From Burkholderia sp. OK233 (GTDB lineage Bacteria; Pseudomonadota; Gammaproteobacteria; Burkholderiales; Burkholderiaceae): 64,000 nt of DNA. A program made the position numbers and the translations under genes. This document shows, in pieces, positions 42,456-50,914 of this stretch. Below the pieces are notes generated by a model. The model made no database searches. It had not been told where the DNA came from and saw nothing but the letters and a program-made list of their open reading frames with translations. Numbering within the stretch: position 1 is the stretch's first letter; each line of letters begins with the position of its first letter. The DNA lies in assembly GCF_900230185.1 (NCBI RefSeq), contig NZ_OCSR01000003.1, positions 1 to 64,000 on the forward strand, read 5' to 3'.

Positions 42456-43469
42456 TTATTTCGCGCCAACGAACTCGTTGGTGTAGGTTTTCCCCAGCTC
42501 AATATGCTTGCCCTTGACCGACGGGTTGAACGCCGACAGCACCTTCAGCACGGTCGCCGGTCCGTCGGCGGGCATCTTGCCATCCGTCGTGTACATCGGC
42601 AGCGAAGCCTTCAGGGCGCTCACGTAAAGCGGTTTGTCCTTCTGATAGTCGTCGGGCATCTTGGCTGCAATTTCTTCCGCGCTATGCGTGTGGATGAACT
42701 GCATCGTGCGAACGAACGCGTGCGCGAGCTTCGTTGCTTCAGCCTTGTGCGAATCGGCCCATGCCGCCTGCACATAGAGGCTCGACGCCGGATAGGTGCC
42801 GCCCAACGCCGCCTTCGTGCCTTCGACTGAGCGCATGTCGACAAGCACCTTCGCATCGCCGGACTTCTGCAATGCCGACACGGTGGGTTCGGTCGTCATG
42901 CCGGCATCGATACGACCTTGCTTGATTGCAGCGATGAAGCTGGCGTCAGCGCCCACCGGCAGCATCGTGTATTCCGTAGACTGGATGCCGTGCTGTCCGG
43001 CAAGGTATTGCGTCAGGAAGCTGGTCGAAGAACCGAGTCCAGTCACACCAAGCGTCTTGCCCTTCACGTCGGCCATCGATTTGACCGTGTCAGCCGCCTT
43101 GGTCGACACCATTTCGACCTCGCCCGGCACCTGCCCGAACACGACGATCGCCTTGACGTCCTTGCCTTTGGTTTGCAAATCAATCGTATGGTCGTAGAAC
43201 CCGACGACAGCCTGAACGGCTCCCGCGAGCAGTTCGTTTTCAGCGTCGACGCCGGCCGGCTGCGACAGCAGTTCGACGTCAAGCCCTTCGTCCTTGAAAT
43301 AACCGAGCTGTTCGGTCAGGCGCGCTGGCAGGTAGATCAGCTTCGTGATGCCACCGACCATGATCGTGATCTTCCCGCTGTCGGCGGCTGTCGCCTGCTG
43401 CGACGCAATACCGAACAGCAGGGTGGAAGCGACGGCGATATGGCGCAGCGTGCGAAAGCTAGGGGTCAT
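42456..43469 (-). CDS. ABC transporter substrate-binding protein (NMT1-like)
   Basis: A 337-residue periplasmic protein: signal peptide ending SQQATAA, then KITIMVGGITKLIYLPARLTEQLGYFKDEGLDVELL, typical of SsuA/TauA/NMT1-type proteins, and GKTLGVTGLGSSTSFLTQYL. It delivers the ligand to the downstream transporter. It starts the operon; a ~100-base gap separates it from the ATPase gene. Ligand identity cannot be read. Confidence 0.9.
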   Translation of the reverse strand: MTPSFRTLRHIAVASTLLFGIASQQATAADSGKITIMVGGITKLIYLPARLTEQLGYFKDEGLDVELLSQPAGVDAENELLAGAVQAVVGFYDHTIDLQTKGKDVKAIVVFGQVPGEVEMVSTKAADTVKSMADVKGKTLGVTGLGSSTSFLTQYLAGQHGIQSTEYTMLPVGADASFIAAIKQGRIDAGMTTEPTVSALQKSGDAKVLVDMRSVEGTKAALGGTYPASSLYVQAAWADSHKAEATKLAHAFVRTMQFIHTHSAEEIAAKMPDDYQKDKPLYVSALKASLPMYTTDGKMPADGPATVLKVLSAFNPSVKGKHIELGKTYTNEFVGAK

Positions 43470-44124
43470 CGATAGTCTCCATTATTGTCCGGCGCGGCGG
43501 AATGCCGCCCGTCTGCATCGATGGAGGAGATTCTAGGGGAGTGAATCCTTCTGCCGACTTACACGGGGATGGGTTTTTCATGAGGGATTTCCATGAGCGG
43601 AGTTGTCAAGAGTCGGCAATCGATGCTTCGTCAATACTCAGCGACCGGCAGACAGTGCGTACAAAATTGTCTCGTCGCCCGGTTTCCTGCTGGACGAGCC
43701 ATGCCTGGATTTGCTCTCGACTTCGAGGCGGCGACGCGCGAGGACACGCGGCGCAGCCACGGGTCGGCGATCCGGCATTTCGCGGGTGAACGGGCTGGCT
43801 TCCCTGGTCCGACCAGAATCACGCAAGTTCAGCAAGCGCCAATGGCATCGCGCGCGACGCGCGAACCTGCAGCACATATATCGGTAACAAGCCGCTGTTG
43901 CTGTCACGCTTCTGACAGAGCTTTCGCTCTGACGGACTCAGCGGACTTCGGCTCGTGGCATAAGGTCGATCGTTAAGTTCGTGACGAGTCCATCTTTACG
44001 TCAATCGACTGCAGCCCCTTCCAAGTCAAGCCCCACTCTTGCCGCACTCTCACATAGTCGAGAAAGCCCCGAGTTTAGTAGCCACGTTGTAGGAACTTCA
44101 GTTTGCTTAACTCCGAAGGAGTAG
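43470..44124. other. Intergenic region, nothing recognised
   Basis: About 650 bases upstream of the ABC operon without a protein-like frame on either strand. The operon promoter should be here but no clear one was seen. Confidence 0.4.
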
Positions 44125-44640
44125 GCGCGCGGCGTTGACCGGATCAATCGCGTGGCGTCGCAAGTGGATAACGTGACTCGGCAGAACGCCGCGCTGGTCG
44201 AAGAGATCTAGTCGCTCGACGGCACCGCGGCGGTGTGCCTGCTGTGCAAGGCGCGCGCCAGCGGTCACCGAGAACATGAACAAACACGCGGCGATGCCGG
44301 CGTGATCTGCGGCCTGCCATGAACCTGGTGTTGACGCGCCTCGCAATGTCGGTCGTGGAGGCCAGCGTCAAACGTCTGACTGTCGCGGGCGAGATGCGGT
44401 GCGCTTGCCCTGATGCGTTCGATTTCGTTGTCCGTTTCGCACGCGATAACGACCTGCCGGTCGAGGCGCGCATCCAGCCGGTCGTCGAAGCCGGTCAGCC
44501 CGAACAGGCCAGTCCATCCGATTGGCTTTGCGCGAAGGAAGCTTACGACGGACAAGCTATCGATCGTCGGCTGTCTTCGCAGGTCATTGTGCCTCGGCGT
44601 TCTGAACAGCGCGGGATGCGACGCGTTTAGCGGGCCGTCA
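44125..44640 (+). pseudogene. Decayed chemoreceptor tail plus DUF3579 copy
   Basis: From 44131 the plus strand reads GVDRINRVASQVDN and VTRQNAALVEEI before a TAG at 44210, matching the C-terminal DQINRAVTQMDNATQQNAALVEQ of the chemoreceptor at 36502. From 44319 a second frame reads LVLTRLAMSVVEASVK, PDAFDFVVRFARDNDLPVE, matching the DUF3579 protein at 36152. The order (receptor tail, then DUF3579) is the same as in the intact pair but the orientation in the window is opposite. Both parts lack their N-termini. Confidence 0.75.
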
Positions 44641-44740
44641 ACCCCGATTGGTCCGGCTCGCGCCGTATCCATTTCCGGGCGATGTCCCGCATCGCACCTG
44701 GCAGGCGCCTCGGGCACCGGACGGCGCGAAGCGGCCAGCC

Positions 44741-45043
44741 CTAGCCTGCGCTCGAGCAAATGATGGTCGGCGCGGTGTAGGGCGATGGATAGCCGGAATC
44801 GGGGCCGCTGAGGACGCGCAGGCGCTGGGTCGCGAGAACGTCCGCTTGCGTTTGCTCGCGGCGGGTGAGAGCAGCGGGCGCGGCGCCGTTCGGCAGAGGT
44901 TCGTTGACGCCGCATTTCAGCGTCTTTCCGTCGGCAAGCTGTACCGTCGTTTGGTAGGCGTAATCGGGTTGCGCAGCCATGCCGTCGGTCGACCAGAAAG
45001 TGACGGCGCCGAGCAGTGCGCAGGTGAAGTGTCGAATCATCAT
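44741..45043 (-). CDS. Small exported hypothetical protein, paralogue of 32250
   Basis: A 100-residue protein from ATG 45043, with GGGGAA 8 bases upstream. Signal peptide (MIRHFTCALLGAVTFWSTDGMA), then QPDYAYQTTVQLADGKTLKCGVNEPLPNG and DVLATQRLRVLSGPDSGYPSPYTAPTIIC. The match to the protein at 32250 is strongest in PDY.Y.TTV.L.DGKT..C.VNEP and LATQRLRVLSGP. The function is unknown. Confidence 0.75.
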   Translation of the reverse strand: MMIRHFTCALLGAVTFWSTDGMAAQPDYAYQTTVQLADGKTLKCGVNEPLPNGAAPAALTRREQTQADVLATQRLRVLSGPDSGYPSPYTAPTIICSSAG

Positions 45044-45069
45044 GATGTGTTCCCCAATACTCGTCCTCG

Positions 45070-45282
45070 TCATTTGACAGCGGCCGACGCTATTGAGATA
45101 CGGCATATCCTGAAACTCTCTTTTCCAGGATATGCGTTTGTCGTAGGGCGACGCTGATCCGGCGGTGTTCGCCCCTTTCGTGATGCAACACGTGCCGCCG
45201 TTAGCCGCGCGTCAAGCGGCACGTAGTAGACGGTAAAGCTCGCTTCTGTTTCGTCACGCTCTGCGTTCGTGCGAACGGTCAC
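45070..45282 (-). CDS. Possible small hypothetical protein
   Basis: A 70-residue GTG-started frame (VTVRTNAERDETEASFTVYYVPLDARLTAAR) ending 27 bases before the start of the exported protein gene. The first half is protein-like, the second half less so. No family was recognised and the ribosome site is weak. Confidence 0.3.
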   Translation of the reverse strand: MTVRTNAERDETEASFTVYYVPLDARLTAARVASRKGRTPPDQRRPTTNAYPGKESFRICRISIASAAVK

Positions 45283-45620
45283 GAGGCAGCGACCTGCTGT
45301 GCGACCACGAGTTGCCTATCCAGCCATGCGCAACCGGTTCGGAGGCTGTGAAGTTCTGAAGACAACGTGGCGCCTCTTGACTCACGGTTCACCCCAGCGA
45401 CGGGAAGGGAACAAGGTGCGCATCTGTCCGATCTGTCCGGAGACTGCCAGATTGGGGCAGCGACTCGTTGAAGAGCGCCCGTTAGGATTCCATTTCGATG
45501 CAAACCCGTGTGATTGCGATAACTCTTGGACAATTGCCTCAATCCTACCTATTCTGAACAGGCCGGCTGCAACAGCACAAATTCTATCTTTCAGTAGCCA
45601 GTCCTAACGCATACGGTCAC
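45283..45620. other. Intergenic region, nothing recognised
   Basis: No protein-like frame on either strand. Confidence 0.4.
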
Positions 45621-46268
45621 TTACGCCTCTCCCTGCTCGTCCTGCCCAATCAAAACGCTTACAGGCGACACAAACATATAGCGTGGCACATCCAGGTTTT
45701 GCGGTGCGGGCTTGTTCCTGAACACACGACCAGCGAGGTCGTATGTGGAACCATGACAAGGGCACAGGAACCCACCTGGCCAGTTGTCTGGCAGATTGGC
45801 TTGTGGACCTTCCTGAAATCGCGGCCTGGGTGTGCAGCCAAGATGCGTGCAGACGCCGACGACAACGAGAAGGTTCCGGTGATTCTCGCGTGACCGATAT
45901 TCGTTCCTGCAGTAGTTTGGCAGCGGCATGGAGAACGGATGACGAGTGGACGGGTCCGCGACCATGAGGTTAGCCTTGACTACATCTGCCAGCATTCCCT
46001 CTGTCCGGTTGACAACAAATACCGGCATACCGCGCCAGGCAACCGTCATCATCTCGCCCTGCCCCAGCGTGCTGATGTCCACAGTAACCGGCGCACCCGC
46101 GGCTCGAGCTTTCTCCGATGGCGCGAACGAATCCACGAACGGCACGAGCGTGGCCACACCGGCAATGCCCCCCGCAACCGATGTTGCAATCAACCACTTG
46201 CGACGGCTACCGTCCATGCTTTCTTTCGCATCTGCTTTCACCTCGCCCTCCATGCATTCGAGGCTCAT
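45621..46268 (-). CDS. Orphan Rieske iron-sulfur protein (PetA-like)
   Basis: A 215-residue protein with a Tat-type start (SRRKWLIATSVAGGIAGVATLVPFV) acting as the membrane anchor, and the Rieske cluster boxes CTHLGC (Cys140, His142, Cys145) and CPCHGS (Cys169, Cys171, His172), with TYDLAGRV after them. In the cytochrome bc1 complex this protein transfers electrons from quinol to cytochrome c1. No cytochrome b or c1 gene is beside it, so it is probably an extra copy. ATG 46268 or ATG 46253 may be the start. Confidence 0.85.
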   Translation of the reverse strand: MSLECMEGEVKADAKESMDGSRRKWLIATSVAGGIAGVATLVPFVDSFAPSEKARAAGAPVTVDISTLGQGEMMTVAWRGMPVFVVNRTEGMLADVVKANLMVADPSTRHPFSMPLPNYCRNEYRSRENHRNLLVVVGVCTHLGCTPRPRFQEGPQANLPDNWPGGFLCPCHGSTYDLAGRVFRNKPAPQNLDVPRYMFVSPVSVLIGQDEQGEA

Positions 46269-46562
46269 GCCTATTTGATTTTTGTTTTGCCGCGGCGTTC
46301 TACACTGCGACCGAAAACTTTCCGACAATTCGTCCACTGTCATGCCATTGCTTGTTGAAGGGCATTTTGTCAGAGGCGTCGACAATGGACGGCCTCTGTG
46401 AGGATATCGCGGGGGTCCAACGACGCGCCGCGCTTGAGCTGTAGCAAGGCAATGGTGGGGCTGCACTGCGAGTCGCAGCCCCAATGCAGTTCGCGAAACT
46501 GCAGTCGCCGTAATCGTGTAGGAATCGCGAAGCGGTCCGACGTACCGTGCATCACGGATTAC

Positions 46563-47081
46563 TTACTGTTGGTATGCCAAATCCGCACGACGATTTTGTG
46601 CCCACGACGCTTCATCGTGTCCCGTTGCGACCGGCTTTTCCTTTCCGAAACTGACCGCTTCGAGCTGCGAATCGGGAACGCCAAACAGAACCAGCTCGCG
46701 GCGAACCGCCTCGGAACGCTTCTGACCCAGTGCCAGGTTGTATTCGCTCGTGCCACGTTCATCAGTGTTGCCCTGGATGCGCACGCGGCGTTGTGGATGG
46801 CTCTTGAGATACTGTGCGTGCAGCTTCAGAAGCGGTTCATATTCAGGCTTGACGGTATAGTCGTCGAAGTCGAAGTAGACGCTGCGCTTGGCGAGTGGAC
46901 TGTTTGGGTCGTTCAGCGGGTCGACATTGACCTGTGCGACGGCGTTCGGGTTCGTTTGTGCGCCGACACCGCCACTGGTACCCGTCGCATTGGCGCCCTC
47001 GTTGAGCTTGACGCCCGAGTGACATGCGGTCAGTGCTCCGACCAGCAGAACCGCGAGCAGCTTAGTAATTTTCGACGTCAT
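46563..47081 (-). CDS. Pal-like OmpA-family lipoprotein
   Basis: A 172-residue lipoprotein from ATG 47081. Signal with lipobox LTAC (Cys20), then an Asn/Gly-rich linker and an OmpA domain: RSVYFDFDDYTVKPEY, HPQRRVRIQGNTDERGTSEYNLALGQKRSEAVRRELV and NRRADLAY. These contact peptidoglycan. No tolB or ybgF is near, so it is a second, stand-alone copy. A 9-bp hairpin GGGGCTGC/GCAGCCCC (46457-46482) follows the stop but has no T-run. Confidence 0.88.
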   Translation of the reverse strand: MTSKITKLLAVLLVGALTACHSGVKLNEGANATGTSGGVGAQTNPNAVAQVNVDPLNDPNSPLAKRSVYFDFDDYTVKPEYEPLLKLHAQYLKSHPQRRVRIQGNTDERGTSEYNLALGQKRSEAVRRELVLFGVPDSQLEAVSFGKEKPVATGHDEASWAQNRRADLAYQQ

Positions 47082-47169
47082 TTGGTCTCTCCTTACGTGG
47101 TTTAAACATTGCCAGTAACAACGAACCACCATGGCGACAGCCTCCCCGGATAGTCACCAGCCCCGGCAG

Positions 47170-47481
47170 TCACTTGTCATCGTCACGCTCATGAAGGAAG
47201 AATCGACCACCGCGCAAATACTCAAACCACCCGCTGCCGCGCGACTCACCGCCTCGCCACGCTGGGAAGTACGCTGGTCCATGGACGACGGGAGGCGGTC
47301 GATATGCCACCAGCGGAAAGTCATTCTCGACGACTGACATATCGCCCGCAGCGGATGTCGTCTTGACTTCGACCGGATTGAGCATTCCGATGTCGAAGCC
47401 ATCTTCCGGATGAGCACTCGCTGGCGGAATCACGCATACAGTCGACGAGGCAATGAGCAAAGCGAATGGACCGTATTTCAT
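47170..47481 (-). CDS. Exported hypothetical protein
   Basis: A 103-residue protein from ATG 47481 with signal peptide MKYGPFALLIASSTVCVIPPASA, then HPEDGFDIGMLNPVEVKTTS and a Gly/Arg-rich tail ending RFFLHERDDDK. No family was recognised. It lies 88 bases upstream of the Pal-like gene on the same strand. Confidence 0.6.
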   Translation of the reverse strand: MKYGPFALLIASSTVCVIPPASAHPEDGFDIGMLNPVEVKTTSAAGDMSVVENDFPLVAYRPPPVVHGPAYFPAWRGGESRGSGWFEYLRGGRFFLHERDDDK

Positions 47482-47603
47482 GGCTTTTTTCTCTCCAATC
47501 CGCCGACTTGTGAGCGATGTCGACAGAAACACCATTAAGTTCTTTCACCAATCCGAGGGCAAATGCACATGTAGTCGTCCCCCTGGAGGTAGGTCTTCGG
47601 CAT

Positions 47604-47858
47604 TCAATGCGGAAATAATCTCGCCATAACGCCGAGAACGCTAATGGCTACAGCCAGTGCGGCAATCACGACGGGGAGCACGAGAACGATAAGCCACAGG
47701 CTCTTAAACACTCCTGACTGCCAACTCGTCGGACGAACAAGCCCGGACGAACCGCGCATCGTCGTTGGGGCGACTCCCGCACCTCGCCACGCGGAGGCTG
47801 ATTGTGCATGAACGTCGCTATTTCGACGTTCTTCCCCTGTCTTGGCTTGATGTCTCAT
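47604..47858 (-). CDS. Hypothetical protein with C-terminal membrane helix
   Basis: An 84-residue protein from ATG 47858 (GAGG 5 bases upstream): a polar N-terminal half (RHQAKTGEERRNSDVHA) and one C-terminal helix (SLWLIVLVLPVVIAALAVAISVLGVMA). Such tail-anchored layouts give no function. An upstream ATG at 47876 overlaps the preceding frame by ATGA. Confidence 0.5.
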   Translation of the reverse strand: MRHQAKTGEERRNSDVHAQSASAWRGAGVAPTTMRGSSGLVRPTSWQSGVFKSLWLIVLVLPVVIAALAVAISVLGVMARLFPH

Positions 47859-47872
47859 CGGTGCCTCGCACC

Positions 47873-48106
47873 TCATTGTCGAATCCGCTCGACTGCGCTG
47901 TTTCGAGCGCCGTCAACCAGAGAGCACTCGTTTGTCCCTTCGTGCCTGCTGCGCGAGAAACGAAACGTCGGGGTCGCCGCGTACACCCAGACGTCAGGGT
48001 GGTCCTCCAATGTCGCAGACTCACCTGGGCACAGCTTGATTGGGTCGATGTCGGCATGGCAATCACCTGGGTTTGTGTCGTCGCCAGATGGGTAGGTAGA
48101 GTTCAC
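47873..48106 (-). CDS. Possible small hypothetical protein
   Basis: A 77-residue GTG-started frame (VNSTYPSGDDTNPGDCHADIDPIKLCPGESATLED). Soluble, Asp/Pro/Cys-rich at the start. Its stop overlaps an in-frame ATG of the next gene by four bases, which favours a real gene, but no family was recognised. Confidence 0.35.
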   Translation of the reverse strand: MNSTYPSGDDTNPGDCHADIDPIKLCPGESATLEDHPDVWVYAATPTFRFSRSRHEGTNECSLVDGARNSAVERIRQ

Positions 48107-48132
48107 TCGTCACTCATGGTCGATTCCGTTGT

Positions 48133-48564
48133 CTACATGGGCCATATGAACAGTTCATGTGCGTGTGCACCCGTTGTGACGCTCACCACGCGACGTACCT
48201 TGTTTCCGTTATAGGTGGCGGTCACCGTGTACCGACCATTCGGCAGAGAAATCAGCATAAGCGGACCGCGCGTGCTTGTATCCAGCACGACGGTACCGTG
48301 TGCGTCGGAAATCTGGACAGGTATGTCCGCGAGATAGTCATTCCCAGCATTCGTCTTGCCTGCGAACTCGAGAACAAGCGGATAGTTACCCATCTCGCTT
48401 TTGATTGCTGTCGACTCGTCACTACCCACGCCACCGGACAAATAGCTTATGCCACCCGTGTGCTGCACTGGTGGGAGGCCCTCCGGCATCGCCAGTGCAA
48501 GTTGTGCGCTTCCAGCGAGCATGAGAGCTGCGGCACTCAACCGTAATATTGAACGTTGCTTCAT
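48133..48564 (-). CDS. Exported beta-sandwich (carboxypeptidase-regulatory-like) protein
   Basis: A 143-residue protein from ATG 48564. Signal peptide MKQRSILRLSAAALMLAGSAQLALA, then a short domain with IPVQISDAHGTVVLDTSTRGPLMLISLPNGRYTVTATYNG, the pattern of carboxypeptidase-regulatory-like or Ig-type beta folds (a V-x-x-x-D-G-x-Y-x-V strand pair). Its role is unknown. It is next to the DegP-like gene on the same strand. Confidence 0.65.
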   Translation of the reverse strand: MKQRSILRLSAAALMLAGSAQLALAMPEGLPPVQHTGGISYLSGGVGSDESTAIKSEMGNYPLVLEFAGKTNAGNDYLADIPVQISDAHGTVVLDTSTRGPLMLISLPNGRYTVTATYNGNKVRRVVSVTTGAHAHELFIWPM

Positions 48565-48616
48565 CTCGACCTCCGTCGAACGCATTGAAATACAGGAGCA
48601 TCCGGCGCGGGTACAC

Positions 48617-50071
48617 CTATCCTAAGTCGATTGCCACGAAAATCGGACGACCATCACGCCGAACCAGCAGCGCGACACTGTTGCCAGCATTCTTTAGCTC
48701 ATCACGTAGCTGAGCCGCATTTGACACCGGTGTATTGTCGACCCGCGAGACAATGTCTCCCCGTTGAATGCCAGCCAGCGCGGCAGGACCTGAACTCTGC
48801 TCGACACGGACACCGTCAGTCACCCCGGCCTTGCGCTTCTCTTCGGATGTCAGACTGCGCACCGTCAAGCCAATCTGACCAACTGCGGTCCGGGCAGGCG
48901 TATCGGAGGCTAGCAGGTAGCCCTCCACGGCACCCAGCACAACCAGTGCCTCAAGGGTTTCGTGGTCTCGCCAGAATTGAACACGCACCATGGAACCGGG
49001 ACGCAGGTCGGCCACGGCCATCGGCAATTGTGTCGAGTCGCGGATTGTTACGCCATTCAGTTTCAGGATGACATCTCCGGCACGCAGGCCTGATTTAGCT
49101 GATGGACCGTTCCTGTCGACTGAACTGATGAGCGCGCCGACCGGTTCTGGCATCCCGAAAGACCGCGCGAGCGGCGCGGTGACTTCCTGAACGCTCAAGC
49201 CCAGGCGGCCGTGTTCGACTTTCCCGTGAACCTGCAATTGCTGTTCGATTCTCATCGCGACATCAATCGGAATCGCGAACGAAAGTCCCTGGAACGTTGA
49301 GTGAACGGGTGCCTCAATGCCGATGACGTCGCCGTTCAAATCGAACAGCGGCCCGCCGGAATCGCCGGCATTCAGAGTTAGGTCGGTCTGAATCAGGGGG
49401 ACATACGTTTCGTCCGGAATCAATCGTCCCTTGCTGCTGATGATGCCGGCAGTGGCCGTATTCTCAAACCCGTACGGTGAGCCGATGGAGACGACCCATT
49501 GGCCGACTCTCGCCTCGGACGGTTTCCCGATTTTCACAGTCGGGAGGTCACGCGCATCGATTTTCAGCAGCGCAACGTCACTCGGCGGGTCTATACCAAC
49601 AACGGAGGCCTTGAATTCGCGACGGTCGGATAGCTCGACTCTAATCTGGGTTGCACCTGCGACTACTTTTGCGTCGGTGAGAATGTATCCATACGGGCTG
49701 ATGATGAAACCAGAGCCAAGGCTTCCCGACGGCAATATGCCCGCACTGGACCGGCCGGGTGAGAATTGTCTGAAGAACTGGACGAACGGGTCATGTTCGT
49801 TCGATGCGGGCGGCCAAAGCGGCGTCACACTCGCGATATGGCTCCCGCGAGCGGCGCTGATATTGACCACAGCAGGCCCGTTCCGCCGCACGATATCTGC
49901 AAAATCCGTCGTAATTCCTGTCGAGAGGACGCGCGGCGTCGTCGGTATGGCGCTGGGGACCATCGAACCCTGCACTGCCGACGAATAGGTCGGCCCGGAC
50001 GTGCATCCGACAGACAAAACCGCCACCAGACACGCCGCGACCTGCGTACGCATCAGATTTCCGGTTCGCAT
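48617..50071 (-). CDS. DegP/HtrA-like lipoprotein with catalytic His replaced
   Basis: A 484-residue HtrA-type protein: lipobox LSVGC (Cys23), a trypsin-like domain, then two PDZ domains (LGLSVQEVTAPLARSFGMPEPVGALISSV; VGQIGLTVRSLTSEEKRKAGV). The catalytic Asp165 (PPSDVALLK) and Ser238 (NAGDSGGPL) are present, but the His of the usual TNAHVV motif is Lys135 (LTDAKVV, codon AAA). It is therefore probably a chaperone or binding protein without normal protease activity. It is full length for the family. The ATG at 50071 has GGAG 7 bases upstream. Confidence 0.88.
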   Translation of the reverse strand: MRTGNLMRTQVAACLVAVLSVGCTSGPTYSSAVQGSMVPSAIPTTPRVLSTGITTDFADIVRRNGPAVVNISAARGSHIASVTPLWPPASNEHDPFVQFFRQFSPGRSSAGILPSGSLGSGFIISPYGYILTDAKVVAGATQIRVELSDRREFKASVVGIDPPSDVALLKIDARDLPTVKIGKPSEARVGQWVVSIGSPYGFENTATAGIISSKGRLIPDETYVPLIQTDLTLNAGDSGGPLFDLNGDVIGIEAPVHSTFQGLSFAIPIDVAMRIEQQLQVHGKVEHGRLGLSVQEVTAPLARSFGMPEPVGALISSVDRNGPSAKSGLRAGDVILKLNGVTIRDSTQLPMAVADLRPGSMVRVQFWRDHETLEALVVLGAVEGYLLASDTPARTAVGQIGLTVRSLTSEEKRKAGVTDGVRVEQSSGPAALAGIQRGDIVSRVDNTPVSNAAQLRDELKNAGNSVALLVRRDGRPIFVAIDLG

Positions 50072-50534
50072 AGCATCGCTCCTGGCGACGTGGAAATGAC
50101 CCGCGTGACGCAGCGTTTACGCAAGCGCCACGTATCCATTCCCTACCACGACGATTCCAGCGTAGACCGACAAACTTAAAGAATTCTTAAAATTCCAGCG
50201 GAGATGAGAGCAGGATTGATAATGCAGAATTGGCGGGGCAGCACGACCCGGACACGCGACCACCGTGCTCGGCGGCCCATGCGAGGCGGCCGGACTGCGC
50301 GAGTGGCCACGAACTCGCCGACGCCACTTGATGAGCCGTCCGATTGTCGCAGGTAGAGCACGCCGCGAAAGCTATACGACCTGCCGTGGAAATGTCGTGC
50401 CTGACGACGCGGTTGAGATGTCGGCGGGTCGACGCACAATGACAGTCGTCAACTACGTACTGTATCCGAACCCAAGCTGCGGGCTGCTGTCTATCGACAT
50501 ACGGATTCCAACAACGCGCGCACCGAGTGAAAGA
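50072..50534. other. Intergenic region, nothing recognised
   Basis: No protein-like frame. The DegP-like gene and the small plus-strand gene are divergent across it. A minus-strand frame at 50176-50439 has shadow-like composition. Confidence 0.4.
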
Positions 50535-50768
50535 ATGGCAAACGGAAAACCACGTTCAGACGAGGCAATAGCGCTTGAACGTGTCGTTGACGCCGCACGC
50601 GAAGTACACGCAGCGTCAATAGCACTCGAAGCAAGCTTCACTGAAAAAGGAAGTGAGAAACCATCGACCTTGCAACTCGCGCGGTTCGCGGCCGCCATGC
50701 AGGAGTTGCGAGACGCACGTGAGGCATTCGACAAGCTGGTTTCTAGCGGCGGACGGTCGGCAAGCTGA
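50535..50768 (+). CDS. Small helical hypothetical protein
   Basis: A 77-residue frame from ATG 50535 (MANGKPRSDEAIALERVVDAAREVHAASIALEASF, then LARFAAAMQELRDAREAFDKLV). It is strongly helical with heptad-like Ala/Leu spacing, suggesting a coiled coil. No family was recognised. The frame is open upstream, but ATG 50535 is the best start. Confidence 0.55.
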   Translation: MANGKPRSDEAIALERVVDAAREVHAASIALEASFTEKGSEKPSTLQLARFAAAMQELRDAREAFDKLVSSGGRSAS

Positions 50769-50914
50769 CCGCCCCGCTCCCGACACACGTCGTACGAAGC
50801 CTGTCACTCATGAGCCGTTCTCTCGCGAAACCAGTCTGACTGCCTGGTTAAGGCAAATTGTCTTTCGATTTCCGGGCACGCGTCGGCAAAGCACAGTGCG
50901 GTCCCGGTAGTTGT

